From Labrenzia sp. R4_2 (GTDB lineage Bacteria; Pseudomonadota; Alphaproteobacteria; Rhizobiales; Stappiaceae): a stretch of 64,000 nt of DNA. The stretch covers positions 434,001-498,000 of the forward strand of contig NZ_JAGHRJ010000003.1 of the NCBI RefSeq assembly GCF_017743865.1. Direction: 5' to 3'. The notes below the pieces were generated by a model. The model searched no databases. It worked only from the letters and a program-made list of their open reading frames with translations, and was not told the DNA's origin. This document shows positions 46,164 to 55,787 of the stretch, in pieces (within the stretch, counting starts at the first letter, position 1; each line of letters starts with the position of its first letter). Position numbers and translations under genes: made by a program.

Positions 46164-46260
46164 ATCTCAAAGTGCTTAACCAGCGCAATATTTCGCATTG
46201 CACCATTTTTTGATGACCGTGCCTCATTTCTTGCTATAGTCGCCTGAAAGGGAGGGGCTC

Positions 46261-47298
46261 TTGAAGCGTGTGACGATCCATGATGTGGCTGAAGCAGCGG
46301 GTGTTAGCCTGGCTACGGTCGATCGGGTTTTGAACACGCGGCCCGGTGTGCGCAAGGCGACAATTGAAAAGGTTCGTCAGGCTGTTGAGAGACTGAACTA
46401 CCAGCCGGATGTCTTTGCAGCGGGCCTCGCCAAGAAAAGCGCCTATCGACTGCATTTCCTGATCCCGAACGGACCGAATGCCTTTATGGAGGATCTGACC
46501 CGGGAAGCCAGGGCGCATGCACAGTCCATGAGCGGCGCGCGTATGCAGGTGCATGTCGAGCCGATTGACGCCTTCGATGGTCACAGGGTGACCGGAACAC
46601 TCGCCGTTCTCGACAAATCCGTTTGTGATGGTGTCGCCGTGGTTGCGCCTGCATTTCCGGAAGTGCGCGCGGCTATTGATCGTTTGCAGGACCGCGGCGT
46701 CCCTGTCGTGACACTGGTATCCGATCATCCGGCCTCCGCCCGGCAGCACTTCGTCGGCATCAAAAATGTTGCTGCTGGCCGGACGGCTGGTCGGTTGATG
46801 GGGCGGTTTTTGTCGAAGGAGCCTGGAAAGATCGCGTTGATTGCAGGCTCTCTTGGGCTGAGGGACCACGCTGATCGATACACTGGCTGCCGGGAAGTGA
46901 TTGACACTGAGTATCCGCATCTAGAGCTCTTGAAGGTGCGCGAAGGCCGGGACGACAATCGGAGGAACGAAGATGTGGTGCGCAAACTGCTCTCCGCACA
47001 TCCGGACCTTTCTGCGGTCTACAACATCGGCGCAGGCAACAGGGGCGTGATTGCAGCAATCCGGGACAACGGCCGTGCGGACGATATTGTCTTTGTCGGC
47101 CATGAACTCACGCCTTACACCCGCCAGGCGCTCCGGGATGGAATAATGGATGCTGTCATTGCTCAGGATCCCGGTCACGAAATCAGAAGCGCGATCCGGG
47201 TGCTCAAGGCACTTTGCGATGGGGTGCCGATCATTGAAGATCAGGAGCGCATTGGTATTGATGTTTTTCTCAAGGAAAATCTGCCGGAAGACGTTTAA
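46261..47298 (+). CDS. LacI-family transcriptional regulator
   Basis: A 345-residue regulator starting at TTG 46261, preceded by GGGAGGGG. The N-terminal HTH reads VTIHDVAEAAGVSLATVDRVLN (in part), followed by the hinge KATIEKVRQAVERLNYQPD and a periplasmic-binding-like sugar domain (AVYNIGAGNRGVIAAIRDNG). No sugar-transport or catabolic gene is adjacent, so its regulon is elsewhere. A GTG at 46267 is an alternative start. Confidence 0.88.
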   Translation: MKRVTIHDVAEAAGVSLATVDRVLNTRPGVRKATIEKVRQAVERLNYQPDVFAAGLAKKSAYRLHFLIPNGPNAFMEDLTREARAHAQSMSGARMQVHVEPIDAFDGHRVTGTLAVLDKSVCDGVAVVAPAFPEVRAAIDRLQDRGVPVVTLVSDHPASARQHFVGIKNVAAGRTAGRLMGRFLSKEPGKIALIAGSLGLRDHADRYTGCREVIDTEYPHLELLKVREGRDDNRRNEDVVRKLLSAHPDLSAVYNIGAGNRGVIAAIRDNGRADDIVFVGHELTPYTRQALRDGIMDAVIAQDPGHEIRSAIRVLKALCDGVPIIEDQERIGIDVFLKENLPEDV

Positions 47299-47434
47299 CT
47301 GGCTGCACGACTAAGAGGTCGAGTACTTGAGATGTCCGTGATTGCGGGAATTTTGCCATAGAAATCGCAAAACTTGGCCATTACACTCCAAATTTAGGAT
47401 TGACCTTTTCAGTCCGCAGCCGCATATCTAATCC

Positions 47435-47899
47435 ATGCGTTTGACACAACAGACAAACTATGCCGTTCGCGCACTCATGTATTGCGCGGTAAATCCGGAC
47501 AAGCCGAGCCGGGTTGCAGATATTGCAGCCAGCTTTGAGATGTCCGAGACGCACCTGTTCAAGATCATGAAGGTGCTGGTCGATGCCAATTTGATCCGGA
47601 CCATTCGTGGCCGGAACGGCGGCGTTATGCTGGCCCGCCCTGCGGAAGATATCTCCGTCGGCGAGGTTGTTCGGGCGGCGGAAGAGAGTTTTCTCCTTGC
47701 CGAATGCTTCGACTCAGGCCGAAAAGACTGTCCTTTGATCATGTCTTGCGGCTTCAATGGCCTGCTGCATGAGGCGCTCGAGGCGTTCATGGAAGTGCTC
47801 GATGCAAAGTCCATTGCGGATCTCTCCGAAGACCGGTTTGGCATGCGCACGCTTCTAAACATCGAATCTACTGAACGTCCGGTTGCCGCGAACGCCTGA
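47435..47899 (+). CDS. rirA: Rrf2-family iron-responsive regulator RirA
   Basis: A 154-residue Rrf2 protein. The winged helix (residues 1-65) begins MRLTQQTNYAVRALMYC and continues LIRTIRGRNGGVMLARPAEDIS. Three cysteines, Cys91, Cys99 and Cys105, are spaced as in rhizobial RirA, where they bind a [4Fe-4S] cluster; the surrounding AECFDSGRKDCPLIMSCG is close to that of Rhizobium. RirA represses iron-uptake genes when iron is sufficient. The hemin-uptake gene hemP lies 347 bp downstream with a TGA-N9-TCA site in front of it. Confidence 0.9.
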   Translation: MRLTQQTNYAVRALMYCAVNPDKPSRVADIAASFEMSETHLFKIMKVLVDANLIRTIRGRNGGVMLARPAEDISVGEVVRAAEESFLLAECFDSGRKDCPLIMSCGFNGLLHEALEAFMEVLDAKSIADLSEDRFGMRTLLNIESTERPVAANA

Positions 47900-47920
47900 T
47901 CGGTTTCGACCTGCGTCAAA

Positions 47921-47953
47921 CAAATAAAGCCGCCCAAAGGGCGGCTTTATTTG
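47921..47953. terminator. Strong intrinsic terminator after rirA
   Basis: A 15-bp perfect stem, CAAATAAAGCCGCCC (47921-47935) with GGGCGGCTTTATTTG (47939-47953), has loop AAA. It is followed by TTTGTTTTTT, 22 bp after the rirA stop. Confidence 0.92.
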
Positions 47954-48132
47954 TTTGTTTTTTCGGTTTCCCTTTTGAACAAAGCCTAGCTGGCTGACCG
48001 CTGAGGGAGAGGAGAGGGCGGTTGGCTTGCCGGCATTTGGCACCCTGTTGAGACAGGGGACCTGTCTTCGAAGAACCAGAGGACGCGATTTCCAGTTCCT
48101 TTCCGATCAGGCATTGCCTTCATAGGAAAACT

Positions 48133-48147
48133 TGAGTATGAGTGTCA
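48133..48147. promoter_or_regulatory. Candidate RirA iron box (IRO-box) upstream of hemP
   Basis: TGA-GTATGAGTG-TCA at 48133-48147 fits the TGA-N9-TCA pattern of rhizobial IRO boxes. It lies about 100 bp before hemP, itself an iron-regulated gene in relatives, and rirA is close by. The pattern is short, so chance is possible. The rest of 47954-48246 holds nothing else I recognise. Confidence 0.45.
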
Positions 48148-48246
48148 AGTATAAAGTGGAGTTAAAAACTCAGCTTATAAAAACCTTTTCGACAAAGCGC
48201 TGATTTTGGCGAAAAACAGCGCGATTGATCACTCACCAAGAGATGG

Positions 48247-48468
48247 ATGACAGCCATGACACCTTCGACAAACAGCCGCAAACAACGTTTGTCCCTTTCC
48301 ATGCCAGGCGCCCGGCCGGCATATACGAAGGTTCCGGTGTCGAAGGGAAAACCGCAGCTCAATTCAGATGATCTGTTCAGCGGCACCCGCGAGATAAACA
48401 TTCTCCACAATGACGACACTTATCGGCTGACCATCACAAAACAGGGCAAACTGATTTTGACGAAATAG
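48247..48468 (+). CDS. hemP: Hemin uptake protein HemP/HmuP
   Basis: A 73-residue protein. The C-terminal half has the HemP pattern (SDDLFSGTREINILHNDDTYRLTITKQGKLILTK in parts). In related bacteria HmuP helps activate heme-uptake genes under low iron. The start is 48247 or the in-frame ATG at 48256. No heme receptor or transporter is adjacent, and the gene is separated by 2 bp from the convergent cyclase gene. Confidence 0.88.
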   Translation: MTAMTPSTNSRKQRLSLSMPGARPAYTKVPVSKGKPQLNSDDLFSGTREINILHNDDTYRLTITKQGKLILTK

Positions 48469-48470
48469 CG

Positions 48471-49778
48471 CTAGTTTATCGTCATATCGTGTGTCGGGGC
48501 TGAGTAGATCGCGACGGGGCTGCCGACGCCGCGTAACTCATGATCTCCCATCGGATCCAGGGCAGATTGTAACCCGGTCGGCAAGGCCGACCGGACTGGG
48601 TCGGTCAGGAGAAGCGTTTTTCCAAGCGGTTTGCAAAGTGATTCCACACGGCTTGTTTCGTTCACGGCGCGGCCAATCACGGTAAAATCGAGCCGCTCCT
48701 CGCCGCCAACATTTCCGAAAAACACCTCACCCATGTGAAGGCCAATCCCGATCTTGAGCGGATGCCAAACGGCTGGATCTGGGAGGCCTTCCGGAGGCGT
48801 TTCGTTGAAATCATCAATTGCTGAAAGGACTGCCCGGGCCGCCTTGACCGCAGCGTCTGCCGCCGCTTCCCGGCCCAGGGCCTTTTGATCGAAAACCGCG
48901 AGAACGCCGTCACCCATGAACTTCAGAATTTCCCCCCCGTGCGCCAGCACGGAGGTTGATACCCGGTCAAAATACGAATTGAGAATGGCGGTCACTTCAG
49001 GTCCGCTCATCCTATCGGCAAGTTGGGTGAAACCGCGCATGTCGCTCATGAAGACAACAGCATCGATTGCCTCGCCATCACCGCGTTTGATCTCACCGTC
49101 CAAGACCCGTTGACCGGCAATCGGCCCAAGATAGGTATCGGCGACGTTCCGGGCGATGCGCTGAACAATATGCCGTTCAACATGCAGCGCGAACAGTTCG
49201 ATGACGGACCGGATCCGCTCTTTATCGCCATCTTGAAAACCGCCGTTGCGCGTGGTCGCGAGGGTCATGGCGTTGTTCATGGCCCCGGCTGCGCTGAGGG
49301 GTATGGCGACGTAATTCGTGTAGCCCTGTTCGGCAAGTTCCGTCATGATTGGAAAAGCGTTGAGACCCTCATCGGTCTCAAGATCCACTTTTACAAACTC
49401 CCCCTCTGCCATCACCTTGTACAGCGGGTTGCGCGTAAAGGCCTCATGCTGGATGGCATTGGCATCTGCAGCGATTTCATCGCAAAACCCATCAAGCGCG
49501 CTCCAGAACCAGGAAAACCCGATCACACGCGGGTGCAAGGTGCCAACGTGGAGAGTGGCCCGGTCAATGCCGAGATTGGCTGCATGGCAACGCCACATGA
49601 ACTCCTCGTACATCAACATGACGTCCTTGATGCTGGTCGCGTCATTCAAAAGCCAGCTTTTGACATCTTCGAGCGTTTGGTCAGACGGTGCGCAGGTTGC
49701 CCCCCGGCTGGAGCGGGCCAAAAGCTGTACACTCGCAGCATACGTTCTAGGAGAGGGATCGAGGGCGTGACGGGTCAT
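48471..49778 (-). CDS. Class III adenylate/guanylate cyclase
   Basis: A 435-residue soluble protein. The N-terminal ~235 residues form a GAF-like sensor region (PLYKVMAEGEFVKVDLETDE, YTNYVAIPLSAAG). The C-terminal catalytic domain begins DAVVFMSDMRGFTQLADRM, which holds the first metal-binding aspartate. The second is in ILKFMGDGVLAVF, with GIGLHMGEVFFGNVGGEERLDFTVIGRAVN after it. No membrane segment is seen. The substrate (ATP or GTP) cannot be settled by eye, though the family is usually adenylyl cyclase. Confidence 0.88.
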   Translation of the reverse strand: MTRHALDPSPRTYAASVQLLARSSRGATCAPSDQTLEDVKSWLLNDATSIKDVMLMYEEFMWRCHAANLGIDRATLHVGTLHPRVIGFSWFWSALDGFCDEIAADANAIQHEAFTRNPLYKVMAEGEFVKVDLETDEGLNAFPIMTELAEQGYTNYVAIPLSAAGAMNNAMTLATTRNGGFQDGDKERIRSVIELFALHVERHIVQRIARNVADTYLGPIAGQRVLDGEIKRGDGEAIDAVVFMSDMRGFTQLADRMSGPEVTAILNSYFDRVSTSVLAHGGEILKFMGDGVLAVFDQKALGREAAADAAVKAARAVLSAIDDFNETPPEGLPDPAVWHPLKIGIGLHMGEVFFGNVGGEERLDFTVIGRAVNETSRVESLCKPLGKTLLLTDPVRSALPTGLQSALDPMGDHELRGVGSPVAIYSAPTHDMTIN

Positions 49779-49870
49779 GAATATCCGGTTGGTTCAAAGG
49801 CGGTGTCTATTATCTGGACGGTTTTGCTGGAAATTCAATTGGCAACAGACGCGCCTGCTGGCGGTCGAAA

Positions 49871-49901
49871 CAAAAACTCCCCGTTCATTAAGAACGGGGA
49901 G
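49871..49901 (-). terminator. Intrinsic terminator of the betIAB operon
   Basis: CTCCCCGTTC (49877-49886) pairs perfectly with GAACGGGGAG (49892-49901), loop ATTAA. On the minus strand the stem is followed by TTTTTG (49876-49871). It is placed 29 bp beyond the betB stop. Confidence 0.9.
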
Positions 49902-49929
49902 CACACTGATTGGACAAAGGGACGTCTGA

Positions 49930-51393
49930 TTAGAAAGCGGCTTCGACACCACCCATTTCGACGTAAACGCTTTTGATCTGGCTGTAATACTCGATCGCCG
50001 CGTGACCGTTTTCACGGCCCATACCGGATTTCTTGTAGCCGCCAAACGGCATTTCGATCGGTGTCAGATTGTAGGTATTGATCCAGCATGTGCCCGCCTG
50101 CAGCTGATCGATCACCCGATGCGCACGTTGAATGTCTTTTGTAAAGACCCCTGCGGCCAGACCGAATTCGGTATCGTTGGCGCGGGCGATGACATCGTTT
50201 TCATTGTCAAAATCGAGAACGCTGAGCACCGGCCCGAAGATTTCTTCTTGTGCAATCCGCATGTCGTCCTTGACGTCCGCAAAGACGGTGGGTTGGACGA
50301 AATATCCGTCCGGCAGGCTGTCGACTTTGGCCGCACCGCCACCGCAGACAAGACGGGCTCCTTCATCCTGACCGATTTGCATGTAGGACAGCACTTTGCC
50401 GAGCTGCGCCTTGGAGACGAGCGGGCCGATGCTGGTCGCTTCATCCAGCGGATCACCGAGGACTGCATCGCCGGTTCTTTCGGCAAGACGTTTCAGGAAT
50501 TGTTCCTTGATGGCGGTATGCACAAAAACGCGCGTACCGTTGGAGCAGATCTGGCCGGTTGAATAGAAATTCGCGTTGATCGCAGCTGATATCGCGTTTT
50601 CGATATCCGCGTCATCAAAGATGATCAGCGGTGACTTGCCACCGAGTTCGAGCGTTGTCTTCTTAAGGTACTCACCGGCGAGAGCTGCCACCTTTGCACC
50701 TGTCGGAACAGAGCCGGTCAGCGAGACTTTTGCAATATCCGGATGGGCCACCATCTTGGCGCCAACGTCGCCAAACCCCTGAATGACGTTGAAAACGCCG
50801 GCCGGAAGACCGGCTTCCGTCAACGCTTCAGCCAGCTTGAGAGCGCTGAGCGGTGTGACTTCAGATGGTTTGAAGATCATCGCGTTGCCGCAGACGAGGG
50901 CGGGGGCTGCTTTCCAGCACGCGATCTGGATCGGGTAGTTCCACGCGCCGATCCCGAAGCAAATGCCAAGCGGTTCGCGCTTTGTATAGGCAAAAGATCC
51001 GCCGAGATCGATATGTTCACCGGTGAGCGTTGCTGCGAGCCCGCCATAGTACTCGAGGCAGTCAGCACCTGAGGCTGCGTCCGCGATCAGAGTTTCCTGA
51101 AGCGGTTTGCCAGTGTCCAGCGTCTCCAGAACCGAAAGCTCATGGTTCTTTTCCCGAAGGATCTCGGCTGCCTTGCGCAGGACACGGCCACGTTCTGCCG
51201 GAGGCGTTGCGGCCCAGACCTTCTGGCCTTCCTTGGCTGCGGAAATGGCTGCTGCGATGATGGCATCATCTGCAGGATGGATCTTTGCGATGACCTCGCC
51301 TGTTGCCGGGTAGAGGGAGTCAAAGGGCGTTCCGCTCTGGCTTTCCGTGTAGGCTCCGCCGATGTAATGGGACGCTTTCGGTTGGGCGCGCAT
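49930..51393 (-). CDS. betB: Betaine-aldehyde dehydrogenase (BetB)
   Basis: A 487-residue NAD(P)-dependent aldehyde dehydrogenase making glycine betaine from betaine aldehyde. Features are [31 protein letters not shown], the general base in LELGGKSP (Glu249) and the nucleophile in STGQICSNG (Cys283). The length and the C-terminal [19 protein letters not shown] fit BetB. It is the last gene of betI-betA-betB, 51 bp after betA. Confidence 0.93.
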   Translation of the reverse strand: MRAQPKASHYIGGAYTESQSGTPFDSLYPATGEVIAKIHPADDAIIAAAISAAKEGQKVWAATPPAERGRVLRKAAEILREKNHELSVLETLDTGKPLQETLIADAASGADCLEYYGGLAATLTGEHIDLGGSFAYTKREPLGICFGIGAWNYPIQIACWKAAPALVCGNAMIFKPSEVTPLSALKLAEALTEAGLPAGVFNVIQGFGDVGAKMVAHPDIAKVSLTGSVPTGAKVAALAGEYLKKTTLELGGKSPLIIFDDADIENAISAAINANFYSTGQICSNGTRVFVHTAIKEQFLKRLAERTGDAVLGDPLDEATSIGPLVSKAQLGKVLSYMQIGQDEGARLVCGGGAAKVDSLPDGYFVQPTVFADVKDDMRIAQEEIFGPVLSVLDFDNENDVIARANDTEFGLAAGVFTKDIQRAHRVIDQLQAGTCWINTYNLTPIEMPFGGYKKSGMGRENGHAAIEYYSQIKSVYVEMGGVEAAF

Positions 51394-51444
51394 GAAGGGC
51401 TCCTGCTTGTCGTGTCTTGGATCCGGTTCGTACCGGAGAATGTA

Positions 51445-53103
51445 TTAGCGCTGGCTGGTTTCCCAAGCCGGGTTGATCCAGGGTTCCCGATTGGACGCAG
51501 AAAGCGGCGTTTTGCCAAGGATATGGTCAGATGCTTTCTCGCCGACCATCAGGGACGGGCCGTTGAGATTACCATTGGTGATCTGCGGGAAGATGGAACT
51601 GTCCGCAACACGCAATCCCTCCACGCCGATCACCCGGCATTCCGGGTCCACCACGGCCATTGGGTCATCTTTGGCTCCCATCTTACAGGTACAGCTCGGA
51701 TGGTAGGCGCTTTCGACGTGTTCCTTGATGAAGGCGTTCAGGTCTTCGTCGGTCTGAACATGATCGCCAGGCTGGATTTCCTTGCCGCGGTAAGGCGCAA
51801 AGGCCTCCTGGCCGAAGATTTCGCGGGTCAGGCGGATGCAGGTGCGGAAGTCCTCCCAGTCCTCTTCATGAGACATGTAGTTGAAGAGAATGGAGGGTTT
51901 CGAACGCGGATCATTCGAGGTCAGACGGATCCGGCCGCGCGACTTGGATCGCATTGGCCCGACGTGTGCCTGGAAGCCGTGCCCTTCTGCTGCGGCTTTG
52001 CCGTCATAGCGGACGGCAAACGGCAGGAAATGGTACTGAATGTCCGGGTACTTCACCCCCGCCTTAGACCGGATGAAAGCACAACTTTCGAACTGGTTGG
52101 ACGCACCAAGGCCATTTTTGAAGAACAACCACTGCGCGCCGATCACGGCTTTGGAAATCAGGTTCCAGTGCTTGTAGAGCGTGATTGATTGGGTACACGC
52201 CTGTTGGAGGTAAAGTTCCAAATGATCCTGCAGGTTGGCACCGACGCCTGGACGGTCTGCAACCACATCGATCCCGAGTTCAGACAGGTGATCCGCAGGA
52301 CCAATGCCGGATTGCATGAGGATTTTGGGCGAATTGATCGCAGATGCCGACAGCACAACCTCGCGAGCCGCATGGGCGATTTGGATTTCGCCCCCGACTT
52401 CAAATTCCACGCCCGTCGCCCGGCCATTCTCAATGATGACTTTCCGCACCAAAGCGCCTTTGATCAGATCAAGATTGCCTCGGTTCAGAGCGGGCTTCAG
52501 ATAGGCATTTGCCGCAGACCAACGACGGCCTTTGTGGACCGTCATTTCCATATCGGCGAAACCTTCTTGGCGTTCGCCATTGTAGTCTTCGGTCACGCCA
52601 TAGCCGGCCTGTTCGCCGGCATCTTTGAATGCACGGAAAAGCGGGTTCCATTTGCTGCCGCGCTGGATGTGCATCGGGCCATCGGTGCCGCGCCAGCCAT
52701 CTTGGCCGCCGTGGCTGGTTTCCATCCGCTTGTAGTAGGGAAGGACATGACGATAGCCCCAACCCGCAGCACCCATTTCCTCCCATGTATCAAAGTCGCA
52801 GGCATGGCCACGCACGTAGACCATTCCATTGATCGAGGAGGAGCCGCCGATCACTTTGCCACGCGGTGTTGCGAGGCGGCGGCCATCTAGGTGCGGCTCC
52901 GGCTCGCTCTCAAAACCCCAATCATAAAGGGACATGTTCATCGGATAAGAAAGGGCTGCGGGCATCTGAATGAAGGGGCCAGCATCGGTTCCGCCAAATT
53001 CCAGAACGAGAACACGGTTCTGCGGATCTTCGGACAGGCGGCTGGCGAGGGCGCACCCGGCCGATCCGGCACCAACGATGATGAAGTCGAACTGGTTCGT
53101 CAT
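51445..53103 (-). CDS. betA: Choline dehydrogenase (BetA)
   Basis: A 552-residue GMC-family FAD oxidoreductase oxidising choline to betaine aldehyde. The ATG at 53103 follows GGAG and starts directly at [25 protein letters not shown] in parts; the extended frame to 53250 overlaps betI and is rejected. GMC signatures [20 protein letters not shown] and [17 protein letters not shown] are clear, and the C-terminus has the catalytic-histidine region [12 protein letters not shown]. It lies between betI and betB. Confidence 0.94.
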   Translation of the reverse strand: MTNQFDFIIVGAGSAGCALASRLSEDPQNRVLVLEFGGTDAGPFIQMPAALSYPMNMSLYDWGFESEPEPHLDGRRLATPRGKVIGGSSSINGMVYVRGHACDFDTWEEMGAAGWGYRHVLPYYKRMETSHGGQDGWRGTDGPMHIQRGSKWNPLFRAFKDAGEQAGYGVTEDYNGERQEGFADMEMTVHKGRRWSAANAYLKPALNRGNLDLIKGALVRKVIIENGRATGVEFEVGGEIQIAHAAREVVLSASAINSPKILMQSGIGPADHLSELGIDVVADRPGVGANLQDHLELYLQQACTQSITLYKHWNLISKAVIGAQWLFFKNGLGASNQFESCAFIRSKAGVKYPDIQYHFLPFAVRYDGKAAAEGHGFQAHVGPMRSKSRGRIRLTSNDPRSKPSILFNYMSHEEDWEDFRTCIRLTREIFGQEAFAPYRGKEIQPGDHVQTDEDLNAFIKEHVESAYHPSCTCKMGAKDDPMAVVDPECRVIGVEGLRVADSSIFPQITNGNLNGPSLMVGEKASDHILGKTPLSASNREPWINPAWETSQR

Positions 53104-53122
53104 GACAAGTCTCCGGGCCGCG

Positions 53123-53725
53123 TCACTGAGACGGGCGCTGTGCGGTCGCGGCCGCAATCTGTGTTTCAACGTAGTCTTCGACCAAGGCGATGGCCGCCTG
53201 GCGGTCGGTTTTGCTGTCACTGAGCGCCTGGCGGATCCAGACGCCGTCAATCATGGAGGCGGTTCCTTCGGCGAGCCGCAGAGCGTCCTCACGCGGAACG
53301 AACGCCTTGAAGTTGTGTGTCAGGTTGGATGCAAGCCTCGCCGCGTAGATTTTTAACAGGCGCCGGTTGCTCGTTGTGGTGCGTGATTGAACATAAAAAG
53401 CCAGCCATGCAGCAATGACCGCAGGTTGAAACTGGTCTACGGCAAAGTTGCCCGCGATGATCGCCGATATGCGTTCCCTTGGCGTTGACGCCTTGCTCAA
53501 GCCTTCCTGAATTTCACGACCCAACTCGGTAAGCAGGTGCCGCATTGTGGCTGCAAGTAATTGATCTTTCGAGCCAAAGTAATGATGGACAAGGCCGCCC
53601 GAAACGCCGGCGCGCTTGGCGATTTGCGCCATCGTAACGTCGCTGTAACCGCGCTCATGAATAGCATCAACGGTTGCATTTATAAGGCTCCGGCGCCGCT
53701 GTTCTTCCATCCCGACTTTGGGCAT
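53123..53725 (-). CDS. betI: TetR-family choline-responsive repressor BetI
   Basis: A 200-residue TetR regulator. The HTH is at about residues 28-50 ([21 protein letters not shown]), preceded by [18 protein letters not shown]. The C-terminal ligand domain has [20 protein letters not shown], typical of BetI. It represses bet genes until choline is present. First gene of the leftward operon; its own upstream region holds an ATTGATC/ATCAAT-rich palindrome. Confidence 0.93.
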   Translation of the reverse strand: MPKVGMEEQRRRSLINATVDAIHERGYSDVTMAQIAKRAGVSGGLVHHYFGSKDQLLAATMRHLLTELGREIQEGLSKASTPRERISAIIAGNFAVDQFQPAVIAAWLAFYVQSRTTTSNRRLLKIYAARLASNLTHNFKAFVPREDALRLAEGTASMIDGVWIRQALSDSKTDRQAAIALVEDYVETQIAAATAQRPSQ

Positions 53726-53757
53726 TGTGCTCTCCAGATTTTCCTAATTCCTATTTT

Positions 53758-53780
53758 TAATTGATCAATCAATCAATGAA
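53758..53780. promoter_or_regulatory. Candidate BetI operator
   Basis: A run of ATTGA/TCAAT units, including the palindrome ATTGATCAAT at 53760-53769 followed by CAATCAATG, lies 33-55 bp upstream of the betI start, between the divergent bet and cho units. TTGATTGATCAATC-like palindromes are typical of BetI sites. Position and sequence agree; binding is inferred. Confidence 0.6.
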
Positions 53781-53923
53781 AACTTGCAAAATTCTCTCTA
53801 GAGTGTTTCCATTTCGGACATACCGGCTGCTAAGAGAGAGATGGCTCGGCAGAAATGCGGAGCCGCGAAGAAAAATTCAAGCGGCTGAGACCAGAGACTG
53901 AACTATAAAGGGGAACTTCAAAT

Positions 53924-54868
53924 ATGAAACTCACAACCAAACTTGTAAGCGGTCTGGCTCTCGGATTGATGATGACCGGAACTTCCCTGGCCGCCGAGCC
54001 GGAGAGCTGCAAGACTGTTCGCTTCTCTGATGTTGGTTGGACCGATATCACCGCAACCACTGCGGCCACGACCGTTGTTCTCGATGCATTGGGCTATGAC
54101 ACTGAGGTCAAGATCCTGTCAGTTCCGGTGACCTACGCGTCTTTGAAGAACGAGGACATCGACATTTTCCTCGGCAACTGGATGCCGACCATGGAAGGCG
54201 ACATCAAGGCATACCGCGAAGACGGCTCTGTCGAGACCGTCCGTGCCAACCTTGAAGGCGCCAAGTACACCCTTGCCGTTCCGCAATACACCTACGATAA
54301 GGGCCTGAAGAGCTTCCAGGATATTGCGAAGTTCAAGGACGATCTGGATGGCAAGATCTACGGCATCGAGCCGGGCAATGATGGCAACCGTCTGATAATT
54401 GGCATGATCGACGAGAACCTGTTTGGCCTGGAAGGTTTTGAAGTCGTCGAGTCTTCTGAACAAGGCATGCTGGCGCAGGTGTCCCGCGCTGAAAAGCGTG
54501 ACAAGGATATCGTCTTCCTGGGCTGGGAACCGCACCCGATGAATGCCAACTTTGACATGGCTTACCTCGAAGGTGGCGATGAAATCTTTGGCCCGAACTA
54601 CGGTGGTGCAACGGTCTATACCAACGTGCGGGCCGGCTACACCAGCGAGTGCGCCAATGTCGGCAAGCTGCTCAACAATCTCGAGTTCTCTCTTGCGATG
54701 GAGAACGAGATCATGGGCGCAATCCTGAACGATGGTGAAGATCCGCAAAAAGCAGCAAAGGCATGGCTGAAAGCGCATCCTGCAACGTTCGAAGCTTGGC
54801 TTGACGGTGTCACCACATTCGACGGCGGAGAATCCATCGCTGCTGTCAAAGGCGACCTTGGTCTTTAA
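53924..54868 (+). CDS. choX: Choline ABC transporter substrate-binding protein (ChoX)
   Basis: A 314-residue exported binding protein of the OpuAC/ProX type. Signal peptide MKLTTKLVSGLALGLMMTGT, cleavage near Ala23. The mature protein has VRFSDVGWTDITATTAATTV, DIFLGNWMPTMEGDI, YGIEPGNDGN and FLGWEPHPMNANFDMAYL, matching rhizobial ChoX, where an aromatic box binds choline. It is divergent from betIAB and is first in choX-choW-choV. Confidence 0.92.
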   Translation: MKLTTKLVSGLALGLMMTGTSLAAEPESCKTVRFSDVGWTDITATTAATTVVLDALGYDTEVKILSVPVTYASLKNEDIDIFLGNWMPTMEGDIKAYREDGSVETVRANLEGAKYTLAVPQYTYDKGLKSFQDIAKFKDDLDGKIYGIEPGNDGNRLIIGMIDENLFGLEGFEVVESSEQGMLAQVSRAEKRDKDIVFLGWEPHPMNANFDMAYLEGGDEIFGPNYGGATVYTNVRAGYTSECANVGKLLNNLEFSLAMENEIMGAILNDGEDPQKAAKAWLKAHPATFEAWLDGVTTFDGGESIAAVKGDLGL

Positions 54869-54880
54869 CACCTGACAAAC

Positions 54881-54914
54881 AGGCGCCGTGTCTCTCAGAC
54901 CCGGCGCCTTTTCT
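54881..54914 (+). terminator. Partial terminator/stabiliser between choX and choW
   Basis: AGGCGCCG (54881-54888) pairs with CGGCGCCT (54902-54909), followed by TTTTC. It sits 13 bp past the choX stop and 31 bp before choW. It may reduce read-through so that binding protein exceeds permease. Confidence 0.7.
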
Positions 54915-54944
54915 TTGTCTGACACTTGAAAGTGGAGCGTCAGG

Positions 54945-55787
54945 TTGAACTGGCTGACAGAATATAAATTGCCGATTGGGCCATGGGCGCGGACCATGGT
55001 CGATTGGCTCACCGACAACGCCTATTGGGTGTTCGACGGCATCTCCGTATTCTTGGAGACGCTGATCGACGGCATCTTGTGGCTGTTGCAAACTCCGCAC
55101 CCGCTGGTCATCGTGGCACTTGCTGCAGGTGCGGGATATGCGGTTCACCGGAAGATCTCATTGGCGGCGTTCATTGCGGTTTCCCTGATGCTGATCATCA
55201 ATCAGGGCTATTGGGAGGAAACCACAGAAACACTCGCCTTGGTGATTGCGGCCTCCGTGGTCTGTATGGCTGTCGGCATTCCCATTGGCGTGTATGGTGC
55301 GCATAATCCGCGGTTCTTTGCAGCCCTTCGGCCGGTCCTCGACCTCATGCAGACGATCCCGACATTCGTGTATCTGATCCCGGCCCTGATTCTGTTTGGG
55401 CTTGGCATGGTGCCAGGTTTGATCGCAACTGTGATTTTCGCCATTCCAGCCCCGATTCGGCTGACGCAGTTGGGTGTTTCCTCGACACCGACTGCCCTTC
55501 TCGAAGCTGGGGAAGCGTTTGGGGCGACGAAGTCGCAACTCCTCTGGAAAATCGAGCTGCCATATGCGCTGCCGCAGATTATGGCCGGCCTGACGCAGAC
55601 CATCATGCTGTCCCTGTCGATGGTCGTGATTGCTGCGCTCGTTGGCGCTGACGGTCTCGGCGTGCCGACACTTCGCGCACTCAATACGGTGAATATCGCG
55701 CAAGGCTTTGAAGTCGGGGTTTGTATCGTCCTGATCGCGATCGTTCTGGACCGGTTTTTCCGTAAGGAAGAAGGAGGCAAATCATGA
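54945..55787 (+). CDS. choW: Choline ABC transporter permease (ChoW)
   Basis: A 280-residue inner-membrane permease. The start is TTG at 54945 with GGAG 7 nt upstream. After a soluble N-terminus come hydrophobic segments (PLVIVALAAGAGYAVHRKISL and LALVIAASVVCMAVGIPIGVYG), and the ATPase-contact loop EAGEAFGATKSQLLWKIELP is conserved for the ProW/OpuAB family. Overlaps choV by 4 bp. Confidence 0.92.
   Translation: MNWLTEYKLPIGPWARTMVDWLTDNAYWVFDGISVFLETLIDGILWLLQTPHPLVIVALAAGAGYAVHRKISLAAFIAVSLMLIINQGYWEETTETLALVIAASVVCMAVGIPIGVYGAHNPRFFAALRPVLDLMQTIPTFVYLIPALILFGLGMVPGLIATVIFAIPAPIRLTQLGVSSTPTALLEAGEAFGATKSQLLWKIELPYALPQIMAGLTQTIMLSLSMVVIAALVGADGLGVPTLRALNTVNIAQGFEVGVCIVLIAIVLDRFFRKEEGGKS

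Noticed and set aside
48036..48052. Second sigma-54 promoter (TTGGCACC) before hemP
   Set aside because: The -12 GC is missing at the required 10-nt distance.
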